Shown: piece after piece, positions 35,617 to 47,825 of the stretch
Numbering within the stretch: the first letter of the stretch is position 1
How the letters are laid out: every line of letters starts with the position of its first letter
The notes under the pieces: generated by a model
What the model was told of the DNA's origin: nothing
The model's input: the letters and a program-made list of their open reading frames with translations, nothing else
Database searches by the model: none
Assembly (NCBI GenBank): GCA_944474755.1
Contig: OX104115.1
Location: forward strand, 33,491,080 to 33,555,079
Reading direction: 5' to 3'
Origin: Limnoperna fortunei
Taxonomy: Eukaryota; Mollusca; Bivalvia; Mytilida; Modiolidae
DNA length: 64,000 nucleotides
Program-made: the position numbers and the translations under genes

Positions 35617-38526
35617 TTCATTGTGTCTTTAATGAAATAACCACCTAACGTGGGATTAAATCAGACTTTATTTTCTTAAGTTATGACGAATGGTTAAATA
35701 CAAATATTCAATATATAGATTTAATGTCATTATATAATAAATTGAAGTTAGCTAAAACTTAACCACTGACTGATTTTTTGGACTTTGAAGGGGTGCGTTC
35801 TTTGACGCATAAGCAGCAGAAGATAAAAGATTGACTGAGATCTACATAATCAACATAACGAAAAAAATCATAGATCTACAATGGTAGCCAATATAAACAA
35901 CTTATTGCTCGAGTAGAACGATAAATGTACTTAGAGGAATCATAGTGCTTTTTCGACAGAGCTATCCCATGCGTTATTGGAAACGAATGGACAGCCCCTC
36001 TCATTTGGGGGAATGTTAGATTAAAAATAGGAAGCCTAACAGCGGACCAAAGTTTGTAGGATTCTGCGATAATATCATGCTCCTTACACGATAAAAAACC
36101 AATTCTGCAGAATAGGTTTATCTAAGCAAAAATATAAATGGCTAAATATCTCTGTTTCTACCTAATACTGCACACTATTTCCAGTACCAGTCGAAATTCT
36201 CTTCCTGAAAACTAATCTTTATTTGCAATTTATTTATTTATCATAATCTTGTACGATATTTGATTGGCCATAAACCAACATCTTTTTCTGCTCATGACTG
36301 CAAACATGAATTTTATGGAGTTTCCTGATCTTATCTAAAGACAATACTTTGGAATATCATATTTTCATATCTTTTAAGAGGAATAACATATAAATATCCA
36401 CAATAAATGCAAGAGTAACATGTACAAGTACAGTGCGGTGTAAAAGACGAAAAAAAAGAAAATCAGAGGTTTGACTAATCAAAATAAGTAGCGCTTTAAT
36501 CAAAATTATTCGAAGGCATTAAAACTTTCAACGAGCGATTGAAGATTTCGTCTATTTAAAATGAACTTGGGCACCTATTGCAGGTGAGTGAGTACTCTGG
36601 CTTTTTACTGAAGAAAACCTGCACGCGGTAATAAAGCTGAAAAATTTAAACTGAAAGAAGAAACATATTTTTAACTGTTGCATAATTGCACATCATAAAG
36701 CTTAATGATTTGTCGAGTAATAAGCTGTATACAAAGAAGAAACGTCATGTTGATAAATTTTAATGGAATTTGTTTATCTAGTTATCGAGTCTATTTCCTA
36801 GACTGGCTACAAAGAAATTCGGTATTGACAAAATCAACAATTCGATTAATATATCAAACAATCCTAATCAATAGTAAAAGAAAACTTATATTTATTTCTT
36901 AGCCATTCTTGTAGCAGCACGATAATCCAAAAATAGTTATTAACGCTTGAAAAAAAACTAACCACTTTAACTGATAAAAGAATGAATGGACCAATAAATT
37001 TATATCGTCAATTGACCTATAAAGTTAAATGTAGGTCTATTCAACATTGAGTAAACAAGCTTCTACTGAGAGGTTGATTTGTATTGTTCTAAACGAATAC
37101 AGCACAAATAGCTGTTTGAGCACCAGATAAAACTGATTTAAACATTTGTTTAACTTCTTCAGGACAAAAGAAAATCAATCCATTTTAACTCTTCGTCGTT
37201 GATCCTGAACACATTCTTATAAGACCTATCAGTCGATATAGGTTTTCTTTGAACTGAGTACACAAGAACTTATAATAACATATATATTTTACTTATAGTG
37301 AATCGCATTTACTGAATAACAAACTAATTTAAACACAATAAATAAAAAAATAAAAGTTAAAATTAACAAAAGTGATAGGAAAATCATAAACTATGAGCTT
37401 GCCTGGCAGGAAAAAGATGTAATAATAACTTTAAATAACTTGTTAAATTTAGATAAGTATATTGATAATCATTTTCTCTGTTTTAGAATCACATGACTGT
37501 GAATAAAATTTAAAAATAAACTCTAAATTAATTTGAAAGGGTTTGAAGACTCGTGCTAACCAGCCCGGGATGAAGACAAAAGAAGAATGAATTTATGCCG
37601 GTATATTTCTCCGTTTGTTTACTTAAAACAAGTAAACGAAACTTCCGTAAAAAGTATAAGACGGACGGAAAGAAATTGTGTTTTAAACGTTAATTTTTTA
37701 CTTTAATAGGACAACAACAACAAAGTATGTTCTCATGATATTACAGAAAAAACAGAGCATTTAACTTTAATCAACATACATCGACAATAGAAAACGCATG
37801 TAGGTAGGATTCTAGAGAACTCTTTATAGTCATTGATTTGTGGAATTTTCACATAATTGCAGTTTGGACATTAACAAATATACATGTAGTTTTAAGACCA
37901 ACGGAAGTCAATTATTGCTTGATTATATAAATATATATATATACAATGTAAAATAATCGACAAACATTAGTTTTTACTGTATAATTTAGAAAGATATCTC
38001 GTCTTACAGTTCTTATAGAATTTGTTCTATGATCGATCGATTTTCTTTAGCTTACTTTAAAGACACTAACTTTAGATGATTGCTGAACTATTATACATAT
38101 ATTTGTTTTTTTGACACTTTGTTAGTCAACCAACATAATGTAAACACTTGTGTTCGTCCATATCTCAAATAATAAAAAAATCTTTTATTTAAATAAATAT
38201 AAAAACACCTCCTGTGTTTTCAAAGTTGAATAAAGATGTTTAAACTCTTTAAATATTTGTATCAACAGACATTCACTGGTCGTCATTGAAATGTTCCAAA
38301 ATTACTATTTTCACAAAAATATAATTCGTTAAATATATATGCAAAAGCCAGAGGGTATTATGATATTTTTAATTATGGTATATATAAAAAGATATATAAA
38401 AATAGATTTAACAACATTGAGGTTATAATTGGATGCATAAGACCCTGTTCAGACAGTAAATGACAAAAATATACCTTTAGGTTGGAGCATCTCTTGAAGA
38501 AAATAGATTTATAGGCGAAAAGTACT
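35617..38526. other. AT-rich intergenic DNA
   Basis: I see no exon with array-gene signature, no other protein family and no clear transposon. Short open frames such as 36705-36902 look like chance. Confidence 0.45.
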
Positions 38527-38846
38527 AAAATCAAGTTACATTATCTGACTACATAACATTCCACAAATATTAGGAGATTTTGTTGTAATTTTAGGATTAA
38601 TTAACAGACAATTGTTTACAAATTATTACAAACGTACAATTAAGTAATATAAAGCAAATAAAAAATTGAAGTTTTATACAAAACATAAAGGGATGATGAA
38701 AATTTCTATTGAAATATTTTATTGCGAGGTACATGTAACAGAAGACGTTAAGGGAGGAAATTCATAGAGTAGAAATCAAAAGTTATAAGTAAGCATGAAT
38801 GTAATCTTGCTATTCATTATGTAGTCAGATAATGTAACTTGATTTT
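38527..38846. repeat. Perfect 30-bp inverted repeat, about 260-bp loop
   Basis: AAAATCAAGTTACATTATCT starts the left arm (38527-38556). The right arm (38817-38846) is its exact reverse complement, ending ATAATGTAACTTGATTTT. The loop is non-coding and A+T-rich. Confidence 0.85.
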
Positions 38847-38898
38847 TAAGTGATGTGTAAATACGATAACATATTATAATGTATAAAACAATAGAGTT

Positions 38899-39089
38899 GA
38901 TGTTGATGCTAATTATCTATCATAAGAATAAATTACCTTTTCTTAATATTTGCGAACGAAGATAATTGTACATAATACTACAATGTAAAATATTGATGTC
39001 AATTTTCTATCAGAAGAATGATTGAAGTTTTGTTTTAAATATTTGTACACGAAGATAATGGTACATAATACTGTTATACAAAATATGTA
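38899..39089 (+). repeat. Tandem duplication, unit about 95 bp
   Basis: Both copies contain 'TTTTCTATCA.AAGAAT' -like sequence and 'ACGAAGATAAT.GTACATAATACT' (about 38956 and 39052). They are moderately diverged. Confidence 0.65.
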
Positions 39090-41108
39090 GGGCATGTAAT
39101 ATTTGATTAAATGAATAAATATCAATAAAATTTAAAAGGTTATAAACAATAGTAAGGGTTCGTTTAAACTAGAGAAGGTACATATCTACAGTTACAAAAT
39201 ACATGAAGTATAGATTACCTTGAGAAATTGAAAACGTGGTGGGGCGAGATAGTATGCACAAATAGTATCTTGTAACAGAAAAAACGCCATATTATATTAG
39301 ACTGGTGCCTCAAAAATCACTACAATGTTCTGGTAGATAAATGATACTGAATAAATTAAGTATAAAATAAGTTGATATCATAAAATCAAAAATCAAGGAA
39401 AGACTATTACATGTGCTGTTTGTAGGATGTCACATATATGTAAGTATATTAAAATATAAACTTTTATAGCAAGAAAAACTACAGAACCAGTAACGTGATC
39501 AATATGGCACTCTAATCATAATGAGTCAATATAAAATTGTATATGTTAGTTATAAGATTGAAGCATTATCTCTAAATTGAAAAGTAGAAACAGTTTAAAT
39601 TCTAGTTAGTTTATTTTAGTTAGGCTTACTATACATTTATAACATTATTTAATATTAAAAACAATTATTTAAAAGCACACTTTTTAATTAAATGTTATAA
39701 GATTACATGCTCTGAACGCGCGTATTGTCTAACACTACCGTTATCATTAAGTCAGCATAATTATTATTTACTTGATTTTCTACCCGGTTAGTCTTATTTC
39801 TTTATGAAAAAATATAATGTCTATCTGCGACAACCAGTTAAATCGTTTAATTTAAAGTTTGGATCGATAATATTTCTGTTGAATTTGGTAAGTACATATT
39901 TTAACTGACAAATTGCATTCCTATGGGAACTAATTGTGCACTCTCCCCTATTGATCGCATGTGTGTGTAACGTCCAACAAGCAATATTTTAACTATTTAA
40001 GAGAAGAAAAGTTTAAAAACAATTAATCAAAGGGAAAAAGGGCTGGGACATGAAAAACCATTTTGACATAGAACAGAATATGGAGCAATTGACAGAGGCG
40101 AACATTTTATTTTTTTGTATCGGCTAGAATGAGCCTCGAAGTAAATTGAATAAGTAAAGCTACAACCGTCAATAATTGGTTAAGCTTCTTTCTTAAATCA
40201 TTTTCTTAATAATAACAGCCACAGATAATAACCAACTAAAATCTATAACAAGATCTATTATTTTAATCTATTTTATGAATTTCCGCCTCGACAACAATAA
40301 TTCATTATTGCCATGTTATGGGGTTTACAAATCTTAACTGTTACGTTACTAAAGAGCTTCCGTTAATAACTTCCAAATGACCTTTATTCACTGGTGGTAT
40401 TTTTTATAGAATTCCGCGTGTTCTTGTTTTAATATATCGGTTCATTGGTTGGAATATAATCACTAGTCTAACTAACCTTTGAATAATTTAATGCGCACAC
40501 AAAATAATTCAGACACAACAAAACTAAATACAAACGCATGGCGAAAGAAACTCAAAAAGCTATGGCCGGAATCGAAAGCATTTTTGCAATTCGTAAGAAA
40601 GCATAAAAGGTGTCCCACTATAAAAAAAGATTTAGTTTTGCAGATCTAAAATATGACTTGGTTTCGCAGATCTAAAATATATGAGTTATTTTAATTGCTG
40701 TTTGAATAAACAAGATGTTATTTCTGATTAAATGATAAACAAATACCATTACTACAGTTTAGACAAAAGGTGATGGTCATTAAAACAAAGGTTACGTCTT
40801 TACTATTGATAGATAATAATATTTTTAAATAGATATAAATACTATAATTTTATTCAACACAATTCAAAAGTATACCTGATAAAAATTTAAAACAAAGGTC
40901 GTATTCAAACAGCTACAATTATATTTATACCGGTTTTATTGTAGCCTAATTTTATCAACTGGAAAAGAAAAGTGTTCAATTAGAATTTAATGTAATTATT
41001 TATTCAACGTTTATTAGTTAATTTGATTTTATAATAAAAATAGCAAATGAAACCGACCGAAGGTCAGGGAAGGTTACAAATCCAGATACAGACAAACATA
41101 TACAACGC
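39090..41108. other. AT-rich intergenic DNA with a repeat-tail fragment
   Basis: At about 39953-39998 the minus strand carries the 'AATATTGCTTGTTGGACGTTAC' tail of the repeat seen at 17913. Otherwise I see nothing recognisable. Confidence 0.4.
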
Positions 41109-41379
41109 GGGGCCTCGGTGGCCGAGTGGTCAATGTAGTTCGTCTACTATTGATCACGTGGTTTGGCAACACTGAGATTGCGGGTTCGATTCTCACTGCA
41201 GGCAGGGTGTACTCGACTCCAATCTTAATTGACAAGGATTGCCAGTTTTCCTACCGCAGGTCGGGGGTTTTCTCCGGGTACTCCGGCTTCCTCTCCCAAA
41301 AAAAAATGGACGCCATGATATAGCTGAAAAATTGCTGAAAGTGGCGTTAAACACCATCAAACAAACAAACAAACAAACA
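41109..41379 (+). repeat. Best-preserved tRNA-derived SINE copy
   Basis: The pol III A box TGGCCGAGTGG lies at 41119-41129 and the B box GGTTCGATTC at 41183-41192, a Ser/Leu-tRNA-like head. The body has TTGACAAGGATTGCCAGTTT and GGTCGGGGGTTTTCTCCGGG, and the tail GCTGAAAGTGGCGTTAAACACC with (AAAC)n. It is the reference copy for the others in this window. Confidence 0.9.
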
Positions 41380-42656
41380 TATACAACGCAAAGCAAAAAA
41401 CAAAAACTCAAAAACATAAAAAGTGAATAAACAAGACCCAATAAAAACTATGGGTACAATCAGGTGCTGTGGGCGAGAAAGCAGTGTCTACCTTTTATTT
41501 GACACCCGTCGAGTTACTCATTGTCATGTCTGAAACAAGTCAAATACAGGAAATAAAGAATATTACTTAAAGAATATGTCCGTTATCAAGAGATTGATTC
41601 CCATAGCGATCAATAAAGTCATGGTGACAACCAGAGAACTTCTATAGGCTGGATTTTCTTACTTTTATACAACAAAGCGTTACTGCATTATTTGTCGGAT
41701 TCGAAGATATTGTTCGATTTAGCTTTTCGTTGACTAATTGAGTTTGGACTGTTTAGTGATTCATTAAAACTACATGATCTTATTCCACGTACTTTTACAC
41801 TTCATTTTTAATTGGGCGTTCCATTTTAGACGCAGACCTTTTCCAGACATTAAAATTGTATTTTAATTACTATTCATTGCGATTGATGACTAATTGTAAT
41901 TATAATTTATATTTGTTAGCTAGCTGAATCACAGAGTCATTTTTTTAATATTGATGTTTACGTCGTAACAATATTATGAGAATATGTCAATAAAATTTCG
42001 ACTAACTTTCTTGAAGCAGAGTTTTGTCCATGTAAACAGGCATAAAACAAAATTCACAAACTTTGGCTTTTTCCTCTCTTCGTTTTTGTGCTCGACTAAA
42101 TAGCATTAAAACGGAATATATACGCTGGTTGTTTGTTATTTTTTGTGTTTGCCTAAAAATCTTATTCTTTAACTTTTGTGGAAAAATTTATGTTAGATAC
42201 TACATAATCATTTAATACATGTATCTGTTACGTGCCATATAGGGTATATGAACCAAGCGCTCGACCCAAAGATCTGCCTAACGCTCCACAGGGGGTCGGC
42301 TATAATACAGAGAATTTTTTCTAGGATCAAAGTTGGTAACTTACTGAAGAGTGCCATTCTCGTTGCACAGAAAAGACTCCATTTTAAGAAATGTCATGAG
42401 TACATGGCGTATATCTGCTACAAAAGATAAAACATCTGACCCATTTTTGTATCCTTCTGACGTCAAAATGTTTTCATTTGTCTACACTACTTTCTAAACT
42501 GTATGTATTGTTCATTAAATATTTTCGCCCTCAATCCACATAAAAGTGTCCGCTGGACGCCAATCAATTAACCTATAAAATATGGCTCGCTGGACTTAAA
42601 TTGATCAATACATTGTAAGTCATCAATCCATCTACATTGTATAAGACTACGATTTT
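41380..42656. other. Intergenic DNA, partly duplicated from the unit upstream
   Basis: About 41455-41640 is a diverged copy of about 24215-24420. The rest shows no gene. The first exon of gene C may lie here or in the next 1.9 kb but was not recognised. Confidence 0.4.
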
Positions 42657-43128
42657 GGTGTCAAGACACTAAAGGGGACCAATCAAATTTGGAACATATA
42701 AGAAAATAGTACTTAACAACAAAATAGTCCTGTTTATCTTGGTGTATATTAAAAACTACTAGCTGGATTTTAATGAATGAAAGTTTTTCTGAAAGGTGAA
42801 TATATTAGAAAAATTTAGAGTCCTAACTTGCTCTGTTCTAATGGTGTTTAGTATGTTTTATGTCACATGCACTACATGACCTATAAACCAAGATTTTCTG
42901 AAAAGAAAGAGCTATTTTTAGAGTGGGGTTTACCCCGGAAGCTGGTTTTCTCTTGGAAGGTTTTAAAGAGGCTATGAAATTTTGAGAGAACATAGGCCTG
43001 TCACGTAGGATTCAGGATATATATGATGTCGGTCAAGTTGCGCTTAAGGTAAAAGAGCTGCTCTAATTAAAAAAATAACAAATTTAGTAGAAAATCTTAA
43101 AGAATTGGATTAGTGTTTACACACCTTT
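42657..43128 (+). repeat. Left member of a 0.47-kb direct repeat pair
   Basis: It begins GGTGTCAAGACACTAAAGG and ends GTGTTTACACACCTTT, 472 bp. It is almost identical to 44002-44460, with four substitutions, one 15-bp block (AAGGTGAATATATTA) missing from the right copy and a two-base difference in an A run. The spacer between copies is about 870 bp. Confidence 0.92.
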
Positions 43129-44001
43129 AATACATAAACACCATTTTGTCATATTCCCTCCCTTTGCCTGAAAATGTTTGAGAATGAAAGATTATAACCC
43201 ATTTACTCATTTTAAATACATATTTGGTTCTAAACCATACTAGTGTCAGATTTCAGCCTAAATATTATATTAATTATGTAACATTTGAGATTTTTTTGGC
43301 AATAAAATCTGTATTCTCTGTCTAGAACAGTGTGTTTGGAGTTAAAAAATATATTGTTTCAGTGTTTCTCAGTAGCAGGCAAGTCAGACAATCTAAATAT
43401 TAGGTCGCAAAGACATCTATGTTGCCACAAATATTTAATATGGTGCCTATTTTGTATTTTTTAGATGCGGAATTTGTCAATTGATACTATAGGACAGAGT
43501 CATACTAAAATTGTTCTTTTTGGAATTTTATTGTTTGTTGAGGTGCAATTCTATCTTAATTGTTGAGCAACAAGAAATATGAAATGGTTTAGAAGGAATG
43601 TTACAGATATTTAAAGTTTATAAGAGATCTAATATGCCATCTAAAAAAAGGAGGGGGGCTGGTCCCCCAACCTGAAACTTCAATTTTTTTTATTTGTGAG
43701 ATATAAATATAATGTATGTTTTTATTAGTATTCAGTATGTTATACTATAGTGTTAATGTGTGATATACATTGAAATTTACATCTGAACTTAGGAAATTGA
43801 ATATATTGCAAATAATGCATTACTTGATCTGCAAACACAGTTTGTGCTGATTAAGTATGTGCGCAGTCATTGAATATTTTTCTGCGATTCTCCAAAACTG
43901 TCATATAGAATGCAAAGAAATTTTAGGGTGTTGGTCAGATATACTTAGGCTACAAATAGGCAAAATTGTGTACAATTTGATGGACAAATACATGCTCTTT
44001 A

Positions 44002-44460
44002 GGTGTCAAGACACTAAAGGGGACCAATCAAATTTGGAACATATAAGAAAATAGTACTTAACAACAAAATAGTCCTGTTTATCTTGGTGTATATTAAAAA
44101 CTACTAACTGGATTTTAATGAATGAAAGTTTTTCTGAGAAAAATTTAGAGTCCTAACTTGCTCTGTTCTAATGGTGGTTAGTATGTTTTATGTCACATGC
44201 ACTACATGACCTATAAACCAAGATTTTCTGAAAAGAAAGAGCTATTTTTAGAGTGGGGTTAACCCCGGAAGCTGGTTTTCTCTTGGAAGGTTTTAAAGAG
44301 GCTATGAAATTTTGAGAGAACATAGGCCTGTCACGTACGATTCAGGATATATATGATGTCGGTCAAGTTGCGCTTAAGGTAAAAGAGCTGCTCTAATTAA
44401 AAAAAAATAACAAATTTAGTAGAAAATCTTAAAGAATTGGATTAGTGTTTACACACCTTT
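44002..44460 (+). repeat. Right member of the 0.47-kb direct repeat pair
   Basis: It is 459 bp and matches 42657-43128. It ends 136 bp before the first recognised exon of gene C. The ends GGTGT...ACACC form a short inverted repeat, as in LTRs, but I see no primer-binding site after the left copy and no polypurine tract before this one. Confidence 0.92.
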
Positions 44461-44596
44461 TAACGACTAGGAGCTAATATCTAGAACTTTTGGTAATAGA
44501 TTTAAATGTGCGATTACCAATCAGTGAAACACAAATAGTAAAAAAAAGTTTTCTTAAATTTCTATTTTTACGCTAAATATGTTATTTTCTTTTCAG

Positions 44597-44632
44597 TTTT
44601 CGCCTTACTATGTATAATGATATTTGATATAG
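44597..44632 (+). CDS. Gene C signal-peptide exon
   Basis: Acceptor TTTTCTTTTCAG, 36 bases encoding FALLCIMIFDI, donor ATAG|GTGAGT, phase 1 on both sides. It is equivalent in size and phase to gene B's exon 2. Confidence 0.6.
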
Positions 44633-47600
44633 GTGAGTAATGTGTCTTTAGTTCGCTATGTTGTATATACGTTATTTTCACGGTTTTCTCTTGTTGTAGA
44701 ATATACTGCCAGAGTACATCAATAACGTCTACATGTAACTTTTATTAAAAATAAATTTAAAATATAAACATCTTAACACACGCTTTATAACTTTAATAAT
44801 ATTATCAACAAGTTAAATCTTATGATAGTATACAAATATACCATGAAAACACAGTGTTTTTCATAAGATAAATTCAGTTATTCCAGCTTTTATCTAAGAT
44901 TGAGTACTATTTTGTCAAAATCTGAAAAGTGGCTATTTAAACAACTTGTGTGATACAAAACCCTTGTAATGGATTTAAATGTACTTTTGTCGGAACAATT
45001 TTTTGAGGTCACAATTAATGGCACAACCAATGATTAAGTGAATGGCTCATTCTATGAATGAAATATGACGTCATAATACGTGTGGCGTTAGGGATTATAT
45101 TTTATAAACACATGCTTTGTTGAATGTTAAATTGCTAAGTTTAAACATTGAGTTTTGTTCTGTCCTGTTTATCTTATTAATTTTAGATAAACTTTTTAAA
45201 TACATTTAAGTGTAGGTACACATACCTGATACGAATGTACACAACTGTCTCGATGTGATACCGGTTGTTGTACCTACACACAATGTAAAAATGCTTAATT
45301 TTCATTGGATAAGAGCTAAGATATTTTTCTGCAAACTTTATGACTTTTTAATTTTTCTCTCTATGTCGTGGTATTTTTTCCCAGTGATATATTGAAGGTA
45401 CACTAACGGAAGGCGAGAAATACCCGATTAAAAATAAAACACAATAAAATTAACAATTGGTATCAAATATGGCGCATCAGCAGATGCATCAAAATGTCGG
45501 TAAAAAAACTCACTTTCACAAAAACAAAAATTTTAAACATATATTTTACAGTCAAACGGATTTAAAACGAAATTCAGTTGTACCTGCATGTCTAGAATAT
45601 TTATTACAGCATTGTCATGGATTTCATAAGATTAACAGTATGGCAGTCCGATTTTAGAATTCAAAAACAAGTAGTGGAATCAAAGCCTCAACTATACTGT
45701 TTATTACATTAAGAGGAAAATATTCGGTGGAATTAAAGAAATATATCATGCTATTTCTTGGAATTTGTCAAAAATTCTAAAGCGGTATTTTTTTGCAAAT
45801 GCCACTCTCTAGCATGATATATTTCTACAGTAAACCACCTGTTGTCTAAATTGTACTTCTAATATTTGTTTGCTATTTGATTAAAAACATCTTGTTAATT
45901 CAAATAGCTAGGTACTAAATAACAACGACGCTGAACTAAGCCAATCGAAAATAATTAAATGAATAATTATATCATAGCCTTGAAACTTTTAAATAAACAA
46001 GAACTAAATAGGAAGTTCTTTTTGCAGATCTTTATACTGAGGCTACATCTGACTTCACTTTGTATACACAGCCGTTGACGTGGAACGATGCCAACGCCTA
46101 CTGCGAAAGTATAAGTGAAAGTCTTGTTACTATAGACAGCAATGATAAATTTCTTCTGATCTGGAATCTGACGAAAACTATTTCGTAAATATATGTAAAA
46201 TGACTATGTATTAGAGAAACTATGATTTCTATTTAAATAATACAGCAATATTTAAAAAGTATGAAATATTTATTAATTTGTAAACTGTCAATACACATAA
46301 ATTGTAATCCGATTAATCCGTCCGATTTTGTGACAGGAGTGTCTAGTGATCTAAAACATCACGGAAAACACGAGGTAAAAAGAAAATGTGGACTATGTGA
46401 ATCTTTTTAAGAAATCCGACCCCTAATTGAAGTAACTCTATTTTTTGACCAAGAAATAAATCTTTATTAACCCAATGTATACCTAATTAATGATACAAAT
46501 TAATATATATTGTTTTACATAGTGTCAATTTTTAAAAACAGTTTTGAGCAAACAAAAAGTTAGTTACTCACATAGTAATTCCGATGTTTACCGAACATTA
46601 CCGAGGTCTGCAAAATTGAAAAAAGGGATATCCTGGACACTAAATATGATCACGTGGTCAATTGTGACCCGGATACATTATAGGTTATCATCACATTGAA
46701 CGACTACAAAAATACCTTCGTGTTTTTCGTAAGCGTAAAATCTGCTCTAATCGTTATCCAGTACAGCTTTTTATCACATTGAACGATAACAAAAAGAAAC
46801 CTTTGTGCTGTGTGTAAACATAAAATCTGCTCTGTACGTTGGTCAGCATAGCTTATCACAATTTAACGATTACAAAAAGAGCGCTTTTTGTAAGCGTACA
46901 AATCTGCTCGGCTTGTCATTCTGCATAGATTATCACTACACTGAGCGGTTAAAAAAGATGTTTTTTTAAAGCGTAAAATCTGCCCTGATCGTTATTTCGT
47001 AATAATTATTATCACATTGAACGATTACAAAAAAGATGCGTTTGTGCTTTTTGTAGGTTCAATAGCGGACCGCAAATGGTAGAGATTGTCTTTATTAGAA
47101 GTTTTTTTTCCAAAAACTGCCTATAGTCAAATCCTTTTAACCGTTAGTATATATTTGTGCGTTTGGTCATAACAATCAATTTCAAAATAATTAAAACATA
47201 GATTAATTTCGAGTTAAAAACCCCTACCTAACAAAATAAAAAACAATATGCAAAAAAAAAGAGTAAAGAAAGAAAAACCACACCCCCTAAAAACCGTTAT
47301 TAAGAGAGGTGCTAGAAAAGTCATCAACTAAATGTTAGATGATGTTAAGCAAATGAATATTTTTTGCATAAATAATAACACATACGGACGAACCAAGACA
47401 AATATGCAAATTTCTAATGTCATAAATAAATGACAAGGTACTAAGGCGCAACCCCCCAAAAAACAAGATCCAGCTATGAAGTGATAAACCAATGACCAGC
47501 AGAAACATCACGAAAACAATAAAGCAACAAAACCCACACAATCCAAGAATGAAATGACAAACCAATGCAGAAAACTCACAAACACAACAAAGCAAGACAA

Positions 47601-47790
47601 CCCCTACAATAGAAGTATGAAATGACAAACCAATGCAGAAAACTCACAAACACAACAAATCAAGACAACCCCTACAATAGAAGTATGAAATGACAAACCA
47701 TTAGCCAGCAAAAATATTACGAAAACAAAAGTAAGAAAACACGAGCCGAGTATGAAAACAATGGCCAGCAGAAAACTCACGAACACAAGA

Positions 47791-47825
<35 letters not shown>

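Noticed and set aside
41109..41200. Functional tRNA gene
   Set aside because: The A and B boxes are those of a SINE head. The flanking body and (AAAC)n tail are shared with six other copies and no clean acceptor stem is seen.
42657..44460. Confident call of an LTR retrotransposon
   Set aside because: Direct repeats with short inverted ends are present, but no primer-binding site, polypurine tract or coding interior was found, so only a repeat pair is reported.
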